Part shown: positions 38,601 to 51,753 of the stretch, in pieces
How the letters are laid out: every line of letters starts with the position of its first letter
How positions within the stretch are numbered: the stretch's first letter is position 1
From: Cyclina sinensis
Lineage: Eukaryota > Mollusca > Bivalvia > Venerida > Veneridae
Direction: 5' to 3'
Length of the DNA stretch: 64,000 nt
Assembly (NCBI GenBank): GCA_012932295.1
Contig: JAAONU010000006.1
Location: 17,004,904 to 17,068,903 of the forward strand
The notes under the pieces: generated by a model
What the model was told of the DNA's origin: nothing
Databases searched by the model: none
The model's input: only the letters and a program-made list of their open reading frames with translations
Made by a program: the position numbers and the translations under genes

Positions 38601-41600
38601 TCACTTCTTCGACAGGTTTAGTTACTGCCAATGCTCAGTATGAGTTCAGAGCAACACATGATGTGCGACGTAAAACACAGAGTGAGGACAGCCAGCGAAA
38701 CAGGACACGCAGACTGCCACCAAGCATGGTATACGGTATCTCTACAAGGTGTGTATACAAGATATAAATACACAATTTGAAACTGAAATCACATGAAGTT
38801 ACACACTGTTTAGTAACTTAGTATTTTGTCTTTATATTATTATTTAAGTGGGGTAGTTTGAATCAAAAGAAATTGTACAAAGCTATTGTTAGTATATATT
38901 CTTTTAATGCCTTACTTGTTTTTATAATCTTGACATTGTATTTCTGAGGTTGTAATTTTCAAACAGTTATGACTACAATGTTAGACTGACATATGCTCGA
39001 ATATTTCAGACCATCTACACCAATTTTTGACCTGCTGGAACACAAATACCAAGACAAATGGTTGCAAGAGAGACGGAAACTGGAACTTGCTAAAAGACAG
39101 GAAGAAAACAAGGTAGAAAATTTACAGCATTTATTGTCCTTGTTGAATTTACAGCATTTTGGGTAGTGATTGGTTTCTGAATGCATGCACAGTTACAGTC
39201 ATGGCTTTGGTATACATTAAATGCATAATGATTCGTAAATTTTTAATATAAATTGAGAAAAGTTTTTCAAAAATTCAGAGCAAATATATATTCTTTACAA
39301 CCCTTTTTTTGCTACTCAAAAGAAAGTTTGAATAAGAAGTACCCATCTTAAAAATCCGTCTTGATTTTTGGAACTTTAGTGTTATTCTTTATAAACTAAT
39401 ACTTCAATTATGTGTTAGTGATTGGTATTATTATTTACATATTGTATTTATAGGAGAAAATGTTAGGAATTCGTATGTACAGTCATGTACATGAGCAGTT
39501 ATGTAATTAATAAAAATATAGTACAGTTATGTTGGTAATAAAAATATTGTATAATTTTAAGATGTAATGTATACCTCAGCCTGTTTAATCATTGACAATT
39601 CACTCAGTTTTACTATTAGTTCATGCCAAATAACTTTATGCTACAATGTATTGAATTTAATGTCTCGAAACTTTCTTGTCAGCAGTTTTGTGAATATTAC
39701 ATATTTAATGAAATTAATAAGGCTGTTTTTTATAACATGCATTTGGCTGTCTCCCCTTGTACTAACCAATGCAATTAATGTTGCATAAATCTTTTGCAAT
39801 TTGTCCACTCACTAAAAGGAAACACCGTGCAGCTTGAAAATGGCTGAGACATTTCAGTTTAAGAAATTACATGACCTAGATTTTAAGATGACATAAAAGT
39901 TAAGAAAGTTTCAAGAAAAAGATTCTATGAGTTTACTTCTTGGTGTTTAGCATGATTTTATGATAAAATGTTTGTAGAAGTGTTTGCACAAAAACCTTTT
40001 ATATTTTGAAAAGGAAAAAAAAATGTTTCACAGTTTGTTTGCACACTGAAGAAAGGGTATCAAGAGAAAAAATAGCAGCAGTTGTTTTAAGATTATTATA
40101 CTATGTTTGAAATTAAGGTTACTAGAAATATGAAACCATTATTTGATAAATATTTTGCACCATGTTTGATATTCAGATGGGTCGAAGTACACACTCGGCA
40201 GGAATTCTAAGTTCACTAGTGAGTTACACCATGTCTGATTTTACTTGCAAACCAAACACAGTATAGTCAAAAGTCTGTGCTACTTTGTGGTAACATTTGC
40301 TTTGGTTCCTATAGTTTAAAAGTATGAAGAACACAAAAAGAAATATATAATTAGCCCCACAATTTTAGAGGAACGAGTTGCTTTATCAAACTTAAGAAAA
40401 ATTAGGCTCAGAAAAATAGTATCATTTTGTTTATCCGTTTGTACTACCTTGAAATTATAGTTTTGTCTGTAAAAATTTATTTTCCTATATCAGATTCATT
40501 AAAGAAGAAACAAATTGTCTTTCTATAATAATTTGTCACTTTTTTAAATTGAGTTTATCGAAGAAAGAACAGTGAAAACTATGGTCACATTCATTGTCTA
40601 TACCAATTCTTCTTCTTTTTTTTTGCAAATTAAAACAAACAAAAAAAAACAATTAGAATTATATGTTTGAATTATTCTTCCTACTTTTAAACTGTTCACA
40701 TTTCCTCTTGATGCTTTAGAGTAAGGTGAAAGGTGTTAACTGGGGGTCTTTTTAAATTGTCTTGATGCATCTTTTATCTGCAAATAAGACAGTTATAGCT
40801 GTCCAGAAGTCAAATTCTAAGACAAAACTTTAAGCAATAGCAGAGCTTTACAAAGTTTGTAGTATTCTCTATCCATATTACAATCTGGTTACTTCAGGAG
40901 TGAATGAAAACTTTCTGATTTTTCTAAAATCTTAAAAGTGAAACACTGCAGAGAAAAGCAGCATTGTCTTTGACTGGGAATTTACTACACATTGTTAATG
41001 TAAAGAATAATTAAATATATTATTTAGATAGTGACATTAATACTTTTTTTGTGATATGGTCAAAAATGAGCTTTTTAAAATCCTTCTGAATTCTGGCACA
41101 ATGTGTTTTGTGTTAAATACACATATTTTAATAAAAGTTGTACGAAAATTCACACATTGATGTTTCTAGACACTGTAAACACAGACATAATATGTTTCAG
41201 GAATGAAAAAGACAATGTCAGTGTATGAAATTGGTGAAAGTAACATAGGTAATGCTGTTGAAAATGGCATGTAATGATAAAAATAAACCCTGGCCAATCA
41301 GCAATAAGGTTTTCTTCAGTTACAGTTGAAACATCAAAATTATGTAACTTTTCACCTCCCATGCCATGATTTTGTTAGATAAATCAAAATAGAAAAAGCC
41401 TATAATGTTTGATTACATTTAGCAAGAAGTGAATTTGTTAAAATAGATATTTCATTCTAGTGTCCTGCGTCTTACTGTTCTGAGCATTGTCAAAGAAGAG
41501 CTTGCTAATTTAGATGTTTTTTTTTTGTTGCTGATCTTTGCTTTAAAGAGGAAATGACAGTTCAGAATTTGAGACTTGCAGAATCATGTTGGTGCTGGTG

Positions 41601-44600
41601 TTATATAGTACACTAAAACTTTCAAATATTACAACAAAACAGAAAAAGACTTCTAATGGTAAAAGTAATTATCTTAAAGTCTTTAGATACTCAAGGCTGC
41701 ACTATGTCCCTTTCCTTTATTTTAGTTTATCATTATTGTCATTTGTATAATGTGTTTTTACATCTATTTTTTATGCATGTTTGGTCATTAGGTGGACCAG
41801 GTTGGTGACAATCTTTGAATTATTTTAAAGACAAACTTTAGATAATTTGTCTGTAGTAGTGTCTTTAATGTAGTGAAGTATGGTTTTGGTTTTTACCTTT
41901 TTTTCATTATTTTGATGCTTTACTGGAAGTGAATTTAAAAAAAAAGCTCCAGTTAAAATTTTTTGTACTAAACAAGCACTACATTCAAAAAATGCCAGGG
42001 GGCATTGACCTTTGACCCCATGACCTCTAAGTGGGTCTAGTGGGTAGAGCTCATCAAGGTGCATGTACCTGTAAAGTTTGGAGGCTGTATGTGGAAGGAC
42101 CTCCGTGTTATGGTCAAGGTTAAAGTTTTATGACAAACAAACAGACAGACAGACAGACAAACAAACAAACATGCAGACCAAAAACAATATGCTCCCTCTG
42201 GGAAAAATGGTTTCTAGAATTTCCTAATGTTTCTATGAACTATTATATATCTCATCAGAATAATATTGGTTAAAATTTTACCTGTTTTCAGCATTAGTTT
42301 AGCAGTTTTTAACAAATTTGGCACTTTCTGAAACTGTGTTGAACACTTCTTTCTCAATTTGAGTATCTTAATACCTTTTAATTTTTTTTTTATTTTAAAT
42401 ATTTTTTTTATTTATTCTGATTGTATATTGCTGAAAACTGGATTCTTTCTTTGCATTACTTTTATACTGAAACTTGCCTGAGTCTTTGATTCTCTAAGAA
42501 TAGCAGCTATTCAGTGAAGTGGATTACATTATCACAAAGACCCGACAATTTATGTCTTAATTCATACTTAAGTGTATTTAAGAGTCATTTTTATCTTGCC
42601 GATGTACCGTTTTCATTGCTTTAAATGGTGTTTACATTTGAATTTGATTGTAAAGATTTATTTAGAGTCTTTTCTTAAAGTGTCTGTTTGCCATTATCTA
42701 TGTTTAAACATCTATATAAAGTGGAGGACACAGAGCAAATATAAGGTACCGGTATATAAAGTCTTAAATCTTCTTTATGGTTGGGTTATTTTATAAGTAT
42801 GGTTATGTCTTCAGACAAAATTTTTCGAAGTTATGAAGGATTTGATGAAAACCAATTAACATCAAATATTTTTATTGCTGTTGTTGAGGGAAGTTGGTTG
42901 TATTGCAAACTTACATTTTGTTACAAGTTTCTTCACAAACAGCAGTTTTATTTCCAAAATTTATCATAATCAAAGCACTGAAAGTGCTGAAAGACTGACA
43001 ACTGGACTATTTATTACCTGATAGAGTGTTCAAGAAACATACTGAAAGTGACTTGATTGTTTGAACTACTGTAAACAATAACTGTTGAAGCTTCTTCATT
43101 TCTGTTTCCTGACTGCTTTAAGGCTATTTATTTAGCAATCTCTGGGACCTGTTTAAAAATCACTAAAACTCAATGTTTTAAATGGTTAAAACATGGACAA
43201 AAGTTAGACTAGCTAACTTGTCTTGGTTGTTGTCTTTTAAGCAGTGTTTTGTTATATTTGTTTTGCTTTTTTAACATCAAGTTTTTTGCACTTTTTTTCT
43301 GTTTCATTACTTACAAATGTTCTTAACACAAAACAGTTATAAATCTTATGAAAAAGGGATGTGACTGTTTTGAATATTAGTATACTGATTGTTTGTAATA
43401 GTTTGTCTTTAATATTCACAATTCATTTTTTTCAGCAAAGAAAGAAACTTCTTGCTTTAAGGGTAAACATGGAATATGCATGAACAATAAAATCCAATTC
43501 TTTGTAATCTTTTTAAGATAGCATTGACTGCTTTCATAAATTGACTATATTTAGCATGTAATATTGTAAATTCCCTTATGATATTATAGCAACCAGCATG
43601 ATATGAAACAATTATCTTATTTCATAAATGATAACAGTAGTTTGCATTTGATTTATTTTTCTACTGTATAAAGATATATGAAAGTAGGAGTTTGCTTTTG
43701 ATTATGTTATACTGCAAACAATTTGATGCATGAAAAACTTGTTTGTATTTTATAGTCAACCATAATGAGCTTTGACTGAGAATTTAGGTGAATGAAGTTG
43801 TGTTTTTAATGTGGAGAAAAAGTATGAAATAGTCTTATAAAATAAAATAACATTTATAATCCAAATACATTAAAGTAGCTACTTTAAGAAATGTTTGTAC
43901 ATGTACTAGTTCAAAGTGTACAATACTTTTGAAAGCATTTCCAGTATCTCTTTGCTTGTAATATTTCGATTATTTTCCAGTAATAAATCAAAATGCTAAC
44001 TCTGTTTTAATTTGATCATCGATTTTGGTATCAGTCCAATTTTACAATTATACTAAATGTTCAGAAATATTGAAGGAAAACAAACAGTATCTTTTTTCTT
44101 TCTTTGGGCTACTGACAGAGCTATTTGGTGACACACTAAGTCACTTATCTGTAAATTTCATCTGGATTCTTTGCATTCAATGACCACTCTTTATCTCGTT
44201 CCTTTTTCAGCACTATAATTTTAAAACTTTTGAATGTAACTAAAAAGTCATTCTTCACTGCCAATAATTGATAAACAACCATACCAAAAAGATAATGTAA
44301 TAATAATAAAGATAATAATTGTCCAGTCAGTGTAAATGAAACTTGAGTTAAGTATTTTATTGAAGAAATTTTTGTATTGAGTAATAATAATGTTTTAGAT
44401 ACAGTGTATTGATAACTATAACAAAGTCTCTTTGCCAGATAAACTTGTCATAATTCGGAGTTCTGAAACATGCTGTTTTCATAATTTGTTGCTGTTTTTT
44501 TTTCCAGCAAAAGAGATCTCCAGGACAGGTATATGAGACTCGTGCCTCATTATTAAGGACCTACCAGAACCCAGTTGATGCCGACCCCCTTTGGCAGATG

Positions 44601-45599
44601 CCCAGATTCACAAAAGAAGTAAGTAACATCTGATGTAAGGATTTGAAAATGCTTGCATCTAGTTGAATTCACAACATCAAGTTATGTAATTTCTACCCCT
44701 TAAACCCATCCAGGAAAACCAGTCACAAATTTATTCATATTTCAGAAATTGATGTAAATATGAAAAATAATGTTAGCATACATCAGTTGGTTATCATTCA
44801 AGTTTATTTAAGTACTTTTAAACACAGCCTGTTGAACAAAATCAGTCATGCATATTTTATCAGTTTGTGTTGTTTTTTTTCAACTTTACTTATTCTGTTA
44901 CCTTGATCGATATTAAGTTCTAATGAACCTGGTGACACTTGGAATTTATAACTTTTTCAAGAAAAGGTTTTATTAGAAGTAAAATTATGGCTCTGTTATG
45001 AATTGAAAATGTCCTAGTGCAAAGTGTGCATATTAATGATTTTACTTGCATGAAATTTTAGTTTTGCACTGAATGAATTTGTGATTGTTGTATTCAAAAG
45101 AAATTACAGAACTTTTGTATGAAATATTGATTCATTTACAGTTTTAAAACAGTTGGAAACCTCATAAATGTGCACTTCAATACAATATACTATTTAAGAA
45201 AAAAAACATCTAAAAGTTTGTGAAATTTAATGACACATTGAAATTAACTTTTTTTTCTTTATGGGTGCTTGTTCAAGAAATATATTTTTTTTTTCTTTTT
45301 AATTATTCGGTTTGAAGAAAAAACAAAAACCTTGTTGTTTAAAAAACATTTGATACACTACAGCTGTGGCTAACACAGTAAACAACATAACCTTACTGTG
45401 TATTTATGAAATGAACTCCATTTTAAATATATTATAACAGTCGTGTATTTTCATTTTATTTGCTTTTCAGGCACGCCCGTCTCTACAGACATTCAGATCA
45501 GCTCAAGCAAGAAAATATGCGTATGAACATTTTGAATCGGACAAAATTTCAAGAAAGGGCAATTTAGGACATGGCACATACGAGTCTGCAAAGAACTAA
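35663..45599 (+). CDS. CFAP77: Cilia- and flagella-associated protein 77 (CFAP77), eight exons, 270 aa
   Basis: A predicted microtubule inner protein of motile-cilium doublets; in published cryo-EM work CFAP77 sits in the B-tubule near the outer junction. Exons: 35663-35767, 36169-36265, 38185-38292, 38616-38748, 39010-39112, 43436-43462, 44508-44618 and 45471-45599. All have GT-AG borders and join in one frame to a TAA. Recognition rests on ENRETMLQNELLLR, LGKPKRRG, FPAGMTYGRPN, RDFMALNRAAVSAGLVTA and YGISTRPSTPIFDLLEHKYQ, which I recall as the conserved CFAP77 (former DUF4483) core. The length suits the family (roughly 270-320). The start ATGGCG has A at -3. Exon 6 (27 nt, nine residues) is a microexon after a 4.3-kb intron; skipping it keeps the frame, so it may be alternative. 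No coding defects were seen. Candidate AATAAA signals lie far downstream (47417 and 48327), so the 3' end is unsettled. Confidence 0.9.
36550..36690. mobile_element. GC-rich DNA-transposon-like terminal fragment in CFAP77 intron 2
   Basis: The stretch begins CAGGGGCGGTTACAG and soon shows runs such as GGTGTCCCCTCCC and GGGGTCTCCCCCGG, sharply G/C-rich in an AT-rich intron. This style of terminus (CAGGGGCGG...) is common at the ends of invertebrate cut-and-paste elements. No matching opposite terminus was found with confidence, so the element is unclassified and its right edge is arbitrary. Confidence 0.3.
37911..38150. mobile_element. Candidate MITE with inverted termini, 240 bp
   Basis: The left end CAGTGGCGTAGCT and the reverse complement of the right end, CAGGGGTGTAGCT, match at 11 of 13 positions. 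The interior has a G/C-rich hairpin-like stretch around 38035-38070. It has no coding capacity. No convincing target-site duplication is seen. It lies in intron 2 of CFAP77, ending 34 bp before exon 3. Confidence 0.42.
42001..42180 (-). repeat. Dispersed repeat with TGACCTTTGACC core, plus (ACAG)/(ACAA) tail
   Basis: It carries TTGACCTTTGACCCCATGACC at its left side, a conserved-looking middle (GTGGGTAGAGCTCATCAAGG) and a tail of ACAAACAGACAGACAGACAG type. Related GACCTTTGACC blocks recur at 63461-63998. The inferred sense is minus because the simple-sequence tail could also mark a 3' end on plus; orientation is not certain. It lies in CFAP77 intron 5. Confidence 0.5.
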
Positions 45600-47665
45600 A
45601 TTTAGTTTTCATTATTGGCTTATAGTGTTAATCAAAGTTGTTGATATATAAATTATTAATTTTGAAAAGGAAAATTCCTGTACATTTTTATCTTTGACCA
45701 TTTCTTGAGCATAAAAAGGACACAAGTTTAACATGTATTTCTCAGTGTCTGACTCAGTGGGTGGTAGATTCCACTCTATCAAAATATAAAAAAAAGGAAA
45801 ATATTTTGTCAACAGGAAATAATCATGTTTTAAGTGTATTGAAAGCATCTAATTTTTGTATTAAGACTGTTTATATTACATCAGTGCCTATCAATCTCTA
45901 GCAATCACTAGCTCTTAGAACAACAGAACATGTAAAGGAGAATTTTAATAGACAGTCTTAACTCTTAAGATATATTAGGTAAAGTAATAGTGAAAACTTT
46001 GAAGGAAAAAACAACCTAGTTTTGGAAATCATAAGCATTATAATATTTCAAGTTTAATAGCATTAAATCTGTAAATACATTTGCAAAACAGAGATGCACA
46101 TAGTTTGGCTTTTTGCCTACGAGTATTACAAGATTCAGGTTTTAAATTTATCAGCATTTGGTTAATTATCGCTGGGTAAAGCACAGTATAACTTAGATTA
46201 GTCTATATTCTTATAAATTCAAACAGTTTTGCTTTGAAACTATGATTATTTTTGCAGTTTGAGCTAAGAAATTAAACAGCTTTGTACCAATTTTGGTATT
46301 TAAAAGTGAGTACTTGATGTCTGCAAAATTTGAGTACTTGGGTATTATATTGCATGCTCTTGTACAACCCTGATCTAGTTACTTACTGAAGGAACCTTGT
46401 TAGTTTAGAAATGTTGATTTGTGAAGTATGTGCTTTAAAAATAACTTTGTATGTACAGTCAGGTAGCTTATTAACTGTTATATACAATCATACTTTATCA
46501 AACAACACATCTTAACCAACTCATTCCAACCCAACATCCTTGTTTTGAAATCACAAGAAGCAAAACAGTCCCTGAAATAATGATAAACCTTTCTCATGGC
46601 AAACTTTTTATGTTTAGCCATTGTCACCATTGGTATATTTATCCCCCCATTTCCGTCCAAAACCTTTAAGATTTATTTATTTATTTCTGAAGCACAATGT
46701 AACATTCATATTTAGAATTTTGCCATTTATGTATATAGTTATCACCCTGTATTTGTGTGTTTTTGTAGTGTTTTCCCCTTTTGTAAAGCAATAACAATTA
46801 AGTCTCTTTAAATTGAATGTACATGTATTCCCTTTACCGATTTTAACTGTGATTAAAAAAAAACTTCTGCAAAAGTATCTGCTCAACTTTTCAGTTCTTG
46901 GATTTAGAACATTCATTTGTTTCTTACATATAACAGATAAAATACAAAGTAAGATATATATAAAAGTGGTCATATTTTAGTCCATGTGCTTGCTTTCATT
47001 ATATATGTTCAAAATATTCAGCAGATGTTTAAATTTCCAGAGGCTCTTTTTTGTCTTTTTTTTAAAAAGAGTTTAAGACTTCCATCTGCTTGAGAGTTGT
47101 AAAGATTTGCACTTTGAATGGGAGCCTGAGTTTTTGCTGTTAGAAACATACCTTTGGGATTTAGCTTTAAATCTGTAATGGTTGAAGAAACTAAGATGTT
47201 ATGGTCTGTCTTTTTTCTTGACAGAGAGTTTAAAGTTTTGCTGTTTACTAGAAACCTTTAGGAAGGATGGTCAAGGATATATGAAATGATATTTATTCTC
47301 TTAAACTCAGAGAAAACAATGTAGATACTAGTGGGGGTCTCAGTTTGTTAGACTAAGTGCTGTAGTTCACAGAAAAAACTCATTCTAGTCTGATATCTTA
47401 GTTTTGTAGGCTCAGAAATAAACACCATACAAAATATGTCAGTTAATACTCTGAAACAATCATTTGGTCATGAACTTTTACAAGATTTTATATAGAGTAT
47501 TTCTACCTCTTTTTTCGATTTACTGCATCAACTTTTTTAGCATTAAGGGTTTTCATGAAAAAGCTTAAAGGTTTGCTCATCCATGTCATGAGTTGGAAAA
47601 CCTAAATTAGAGTTTTTGTATGTTGAAGTGGTGAAGAAATTAAGAATTGACATTTTCAGGTTGCG

Positions 47666-47801
47666 ATAAATATATCAGGAAAGTAGTGGTTTAACCATCT
47701 GTTTCTAGATTTTCACTATAGATAACTTGTACTATAAATATATCAGGATAGTAGTGGTTTAACCATCTGTTTCTAGAGTTTCACTATAGATAACTTGTAC
47801 T
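47666..47801. repeat. 68-bp tandem duplication
   Basis: The block beginning ATAAATATATCAGGA and ending GATAACTTGTACT occurs at 47666 and 47734, with two or three mismatches. It looks like a recent local duplication. Confidence 0.9.
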
Positions 47802-49239
47802 GACACCGAGGTGAACAAGTAGCATAACAATTTAAAATCAGGCAGGGGAAAAGTGGCCATTAAAAGTTACATCGAAATAGTAAGTTATCAAACAAATTTT
47901 TGGTATCGTATTTTAAAATACTTAAACTCAAACCGAAACCCTAGTGCAGAAGAGCTGTAGTTGTAACACTTTAAGGGATCACTTAACAACTTTTCTACAT
48001 TGGGGCATTGACATGGCCCATTACTGTACATGCTGTAATTTTGATCATAATATCAGACTGATAGAGTCGTTACCTGATGCCTGGAGGACTTTGTGACTGT
48101 TGTTAAAGAGAACGAAATTTCTCCGGCCTACCTGCAATTGAGTCAATGGTAAAAATCCTTTGCTACTTTTCATTTATTTACTGTAGTAATTATGTAGCTT
48201 CAGGTAAAAAGCATGGAGAAGGCTATAGGTAGTCTTAGATGCTCCATTTATGACTGTGATATATACTGTGTACATCTGCAGAAGTGACTACTGTGTGATA
48301 CATTCTGTTACAATGCATTGAAACAAAATAAAATATTGTTGAATTGTAACTGCTTTATGTTTAATGTCACTGTTGTAACAGTTTTTCTATCTCTGTTTCA
48401 AAGACCTTCATTAAAAGTAGAAAAGAATGCCTTTTACAGATACTATTAAGTATGGTTCAGTGTGGTTGACCACTGGTTATCACTGTTTCTTACTCTGTAA
48501 ATCTTTCGGCAATAAGACAGAATGGAACTTGGAAGAGAGAGGAGGCTCTTTGTTCACCATGTTTCTTTTATTTTAAGGGTCTGAGAAAAGAATAGAAGAC
48601 ATATTCGGGTCTTTGATGTATTTTGTGTTCAGGGCTGTTAGAAAACTTTTGTGAAAATGTCGATTTAAATAAAGCAGAACATTTAGAACTTCTGACAGCT
48701 AAGAAAATTAGATATTGCAAAATCATTCTTTATTTGAATAATTACCGTCTGAATGAAAAATAAAAAATTGCTGATTCAGTTTTAATTCCAAAGAAACTAG
48801 ACAGATCTAAATCATTCTTTATTTCAATGATTATTGAACGTATGAAAAACAAGAACTGTCACTGAAAGATGACAATGCCTCCGAAGTGGTGCTTTGTGTT
48901 CACGTATGAAGTAAATCCATTTACTAATAAGGAAGTTATGGGCAATGTTAAAGTTGTAGAATGGAATGACGGACTGACAGACGGACAAGTAAAAACTATA
49001 TGCCCTACTCCGTAGGCATGAAAAAGACACCTCTATATGCTCGTCGAATGTACTTAATTTTCTATCTGAGTTTACTTATCGTCGGTACTAATTTTCAATA
49101 TGATCGACGCCCATTAAAGAATTTAGGTGTTATAAATTATGGGGGCAAGTGTAAGTTATAGAAAGCATCCTGTTCAAAGATATTCCTGGTCCTGTTACAT
49201 GCTTGGTGTATAGCACCAGTACATGGAACTTTGGGTTTC

Positions 49240-49345
49240 AAATACATGTAGTAGTGCTAGTGGAGGACCGGTGTCTCGAACTCTCGATTCCTGGACTGCA
49301 TGTCCCGGGCGTTAACACTGGACCACTGATCAGGACTTAAATCTT
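49240..49345 (-). repeat. Possible tRNA-derived SINE fragment
   Basis: On the minus strand an A-box-like TGGTCCAGTGTTAACGCC is followed about 35 bp later by a B-box-like GAGTTCGAGACACC. Spacing and order fit a tRNA-like head. I could not define the ends or a tail. Confidence 0.4.
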
Positions 49346-49784
49346 TATATACAGCCTAGCATAGGTACTTTATACTGAAACTCTAGTGACAAAAGCTCCC
49401 GTATAACACTTTCACCAGAACTGAAGAGCGTCTTCATTTTTCATTTGAACAAATCCTACAGGTACTTGTATGTTCTGCTGGACCGCAAAGAAAAATAAAT
49501 ATTTAAATAAAAAAAAAACATCCTTACACTCAAACTCCTCGCAGAGTTTCTTTATGGTATCAGTGACAAATGTTTTAATCGATAACAACATAGTGGCACT
49601 ATAGAAATATTTTGTTGCAAGATATGGTCACATGGTCATGTTCTTGATAGCACTGGTGAGAAGTAACAGATATGTGCAGTTTGCTTCAAACTAAACTCTG
49701 AATGATACCGGTAACTATGATAAACATTCAGTCCAATGGCATCCGTAATAGCACTAACTTCTGGTGGGCCTGGTAGATGATCCA

Positions 49785-51717
49785 TTATGATGAAGTCTGG
49801 AATTGCTTTAATAATTGACCAACAAGAAAAGGAATCATAACAATTCCTGATAACACTGTAACAACACAGCTGAAATATACCACATACTTGGTTTCTCCAA
49901 ATACATCAATCAAAAGACCTGAAATAGACAGCACAACAACATGAAAAATTATTTTTGACACAAAACACGTTTTTTTTTTCTGAAAACCTGTATATATTTC
50001 AGTTTAAAAACAGCTCATCTTTTGACCTTGGTGCAGTTATCAAACAGAAATTTCAATACTTAGTCTTCTGTTTTAATGGTGTTAAATCAACGAAGATCAC
50101 TCTTCAAAATCAGCAAATGAAAATAATGAAAATGGAAATAGCAAAGCAAAAGAATCTTGTTTTTTTCTAGATTAAATCATTAAGTTTAAAAATATCAAAT
50201 AAAAGTTACATTAACACATTAACGTGAAGACTTGATGTCAACACTGCATTACCTCAGAGCGTATATTTTGATGAAAATGCTACAATTTATGAAACAAGGT
50301 AATATAAAATGGTATGTAAAATCGCCGATATTTTTTTTAAATTGCAATGAACAGGTAACACACCCAGTGATAAATACATGAAAACTATTGCGTTTACATT
50401 TAGTATTCTATCATTAAAACTACATAAAAAAGAAATATTTTAATGTTAGGAAAAAATACTTAGCCTGTGTAAAAAAAATCTTTTTTCAATTTAATTAAAT
50501 GAAATTCTTTAAAAATGAAAAGATAGTCATATACAAATTCATAAATAGATATTACCTGCAACTGGAGGCCCCGCTGTAAGTCCTATTCCAACAGCAAACA
50601 TAACATAGCCGAAACCGACATCCAAAGTTTTATCTCCAAGTATTCTATTGGTTATGATGAAGAGAGGGGCAAATTGCAACCCTGCGAAACACCCCGACAG
50701 AGTGGAAAGACACATATGAATAGTTCTAGTATGGAAAACTTCCATTAGTATTATAAAAATTCCAAAACCTAAACAGCCAACTGTATATACCATCAAGTGT
50801 GAATGCTTGCCGAGAAATCCGGCCAGAACACACCCTACGAAGAATCCTACACCTACCAGTGACAACGATAATGAGGCGTCATATGAACTTAGTCCTAAAG
50901 AAATGGTGTACTGAGGTAGAAATATAACGACTGCACCCAAGCCCATCTGGTTTGTCATGGAGCTGAATAAAAACACTAGAAATTCTACTTTGATAATTTT
51001 TGTGATGTGGTTTTTGAATTTTCCACCACTATTTGTCTCTGAGTTCATTGTAGGTATTTGCGTTAAACTCCTCTCGTGTGTTTCTTCAATATTAGCAGAA
51101 TCATGGTCTTTTCTTGTTTCTTCCTCTGTTACATGTTCAAGCATTATTTCAGTTTCGATATACTTTATTTTCTCTTTTACTGGGAAAAGAAGCAAAGCCA
51201 TTGGCAAAAGATGTAAATTCAACCCGCAAAGAAGTAACAAAGACCCATGCCAGCCGTATGACTCCATTAAATGACTGATAATTAACGGGAAAACTGTAGC
51301 TCCTCCGCCATTGCCCGACAAAACGAAACTTGATGTAAGTCCTCTGTATTTATTGTAATGAGCGCCACAAAGAACCTGGGCAGAAACTACTGCCATTCCA
51401 CAGCCACAACCTGAAAGTTCGTTTGAATGTTGGTAAGTAAATAGGTTAATTACTTCGATCTGAAGCTTCGAATTAAACCTTAGCTGAATATATGAGAGAG
51501 TATTGATACTGTTGTTGGGAATAGTGCAAGAAACGTAAAGAACTCTGTTCCAAAAGACACTCCGTGATTTTTTTTATATTTTCATTTATTTCTGCCAATG
51601 AGGAATGTTTTATATTAAGCGACTTTCACACACATAAGAAAAGTCGAGTAGTTAGCTGAGGAGCAGGAAAGTCAACATAACTTATTTATAATTAAGGATT
51701 AAAGTGGGGGCTTTTTT

Positions 51718-51753
<36 letters not shown>

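Larger units (their letters stand above)
45600..49784. other. Probable CFAP77 3' UTR and intergenic region between convergent genes
   Basis: CFAP77 (plus) and the SLC16-like gene (minus) converge here. Possible plus-strand polyadenylation signals are AATAAA at 47417 and at 48327. I see no further gene. A 68-bp tandem duplication and a SINE-like segment are listed separately. Confidence 0.5.
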
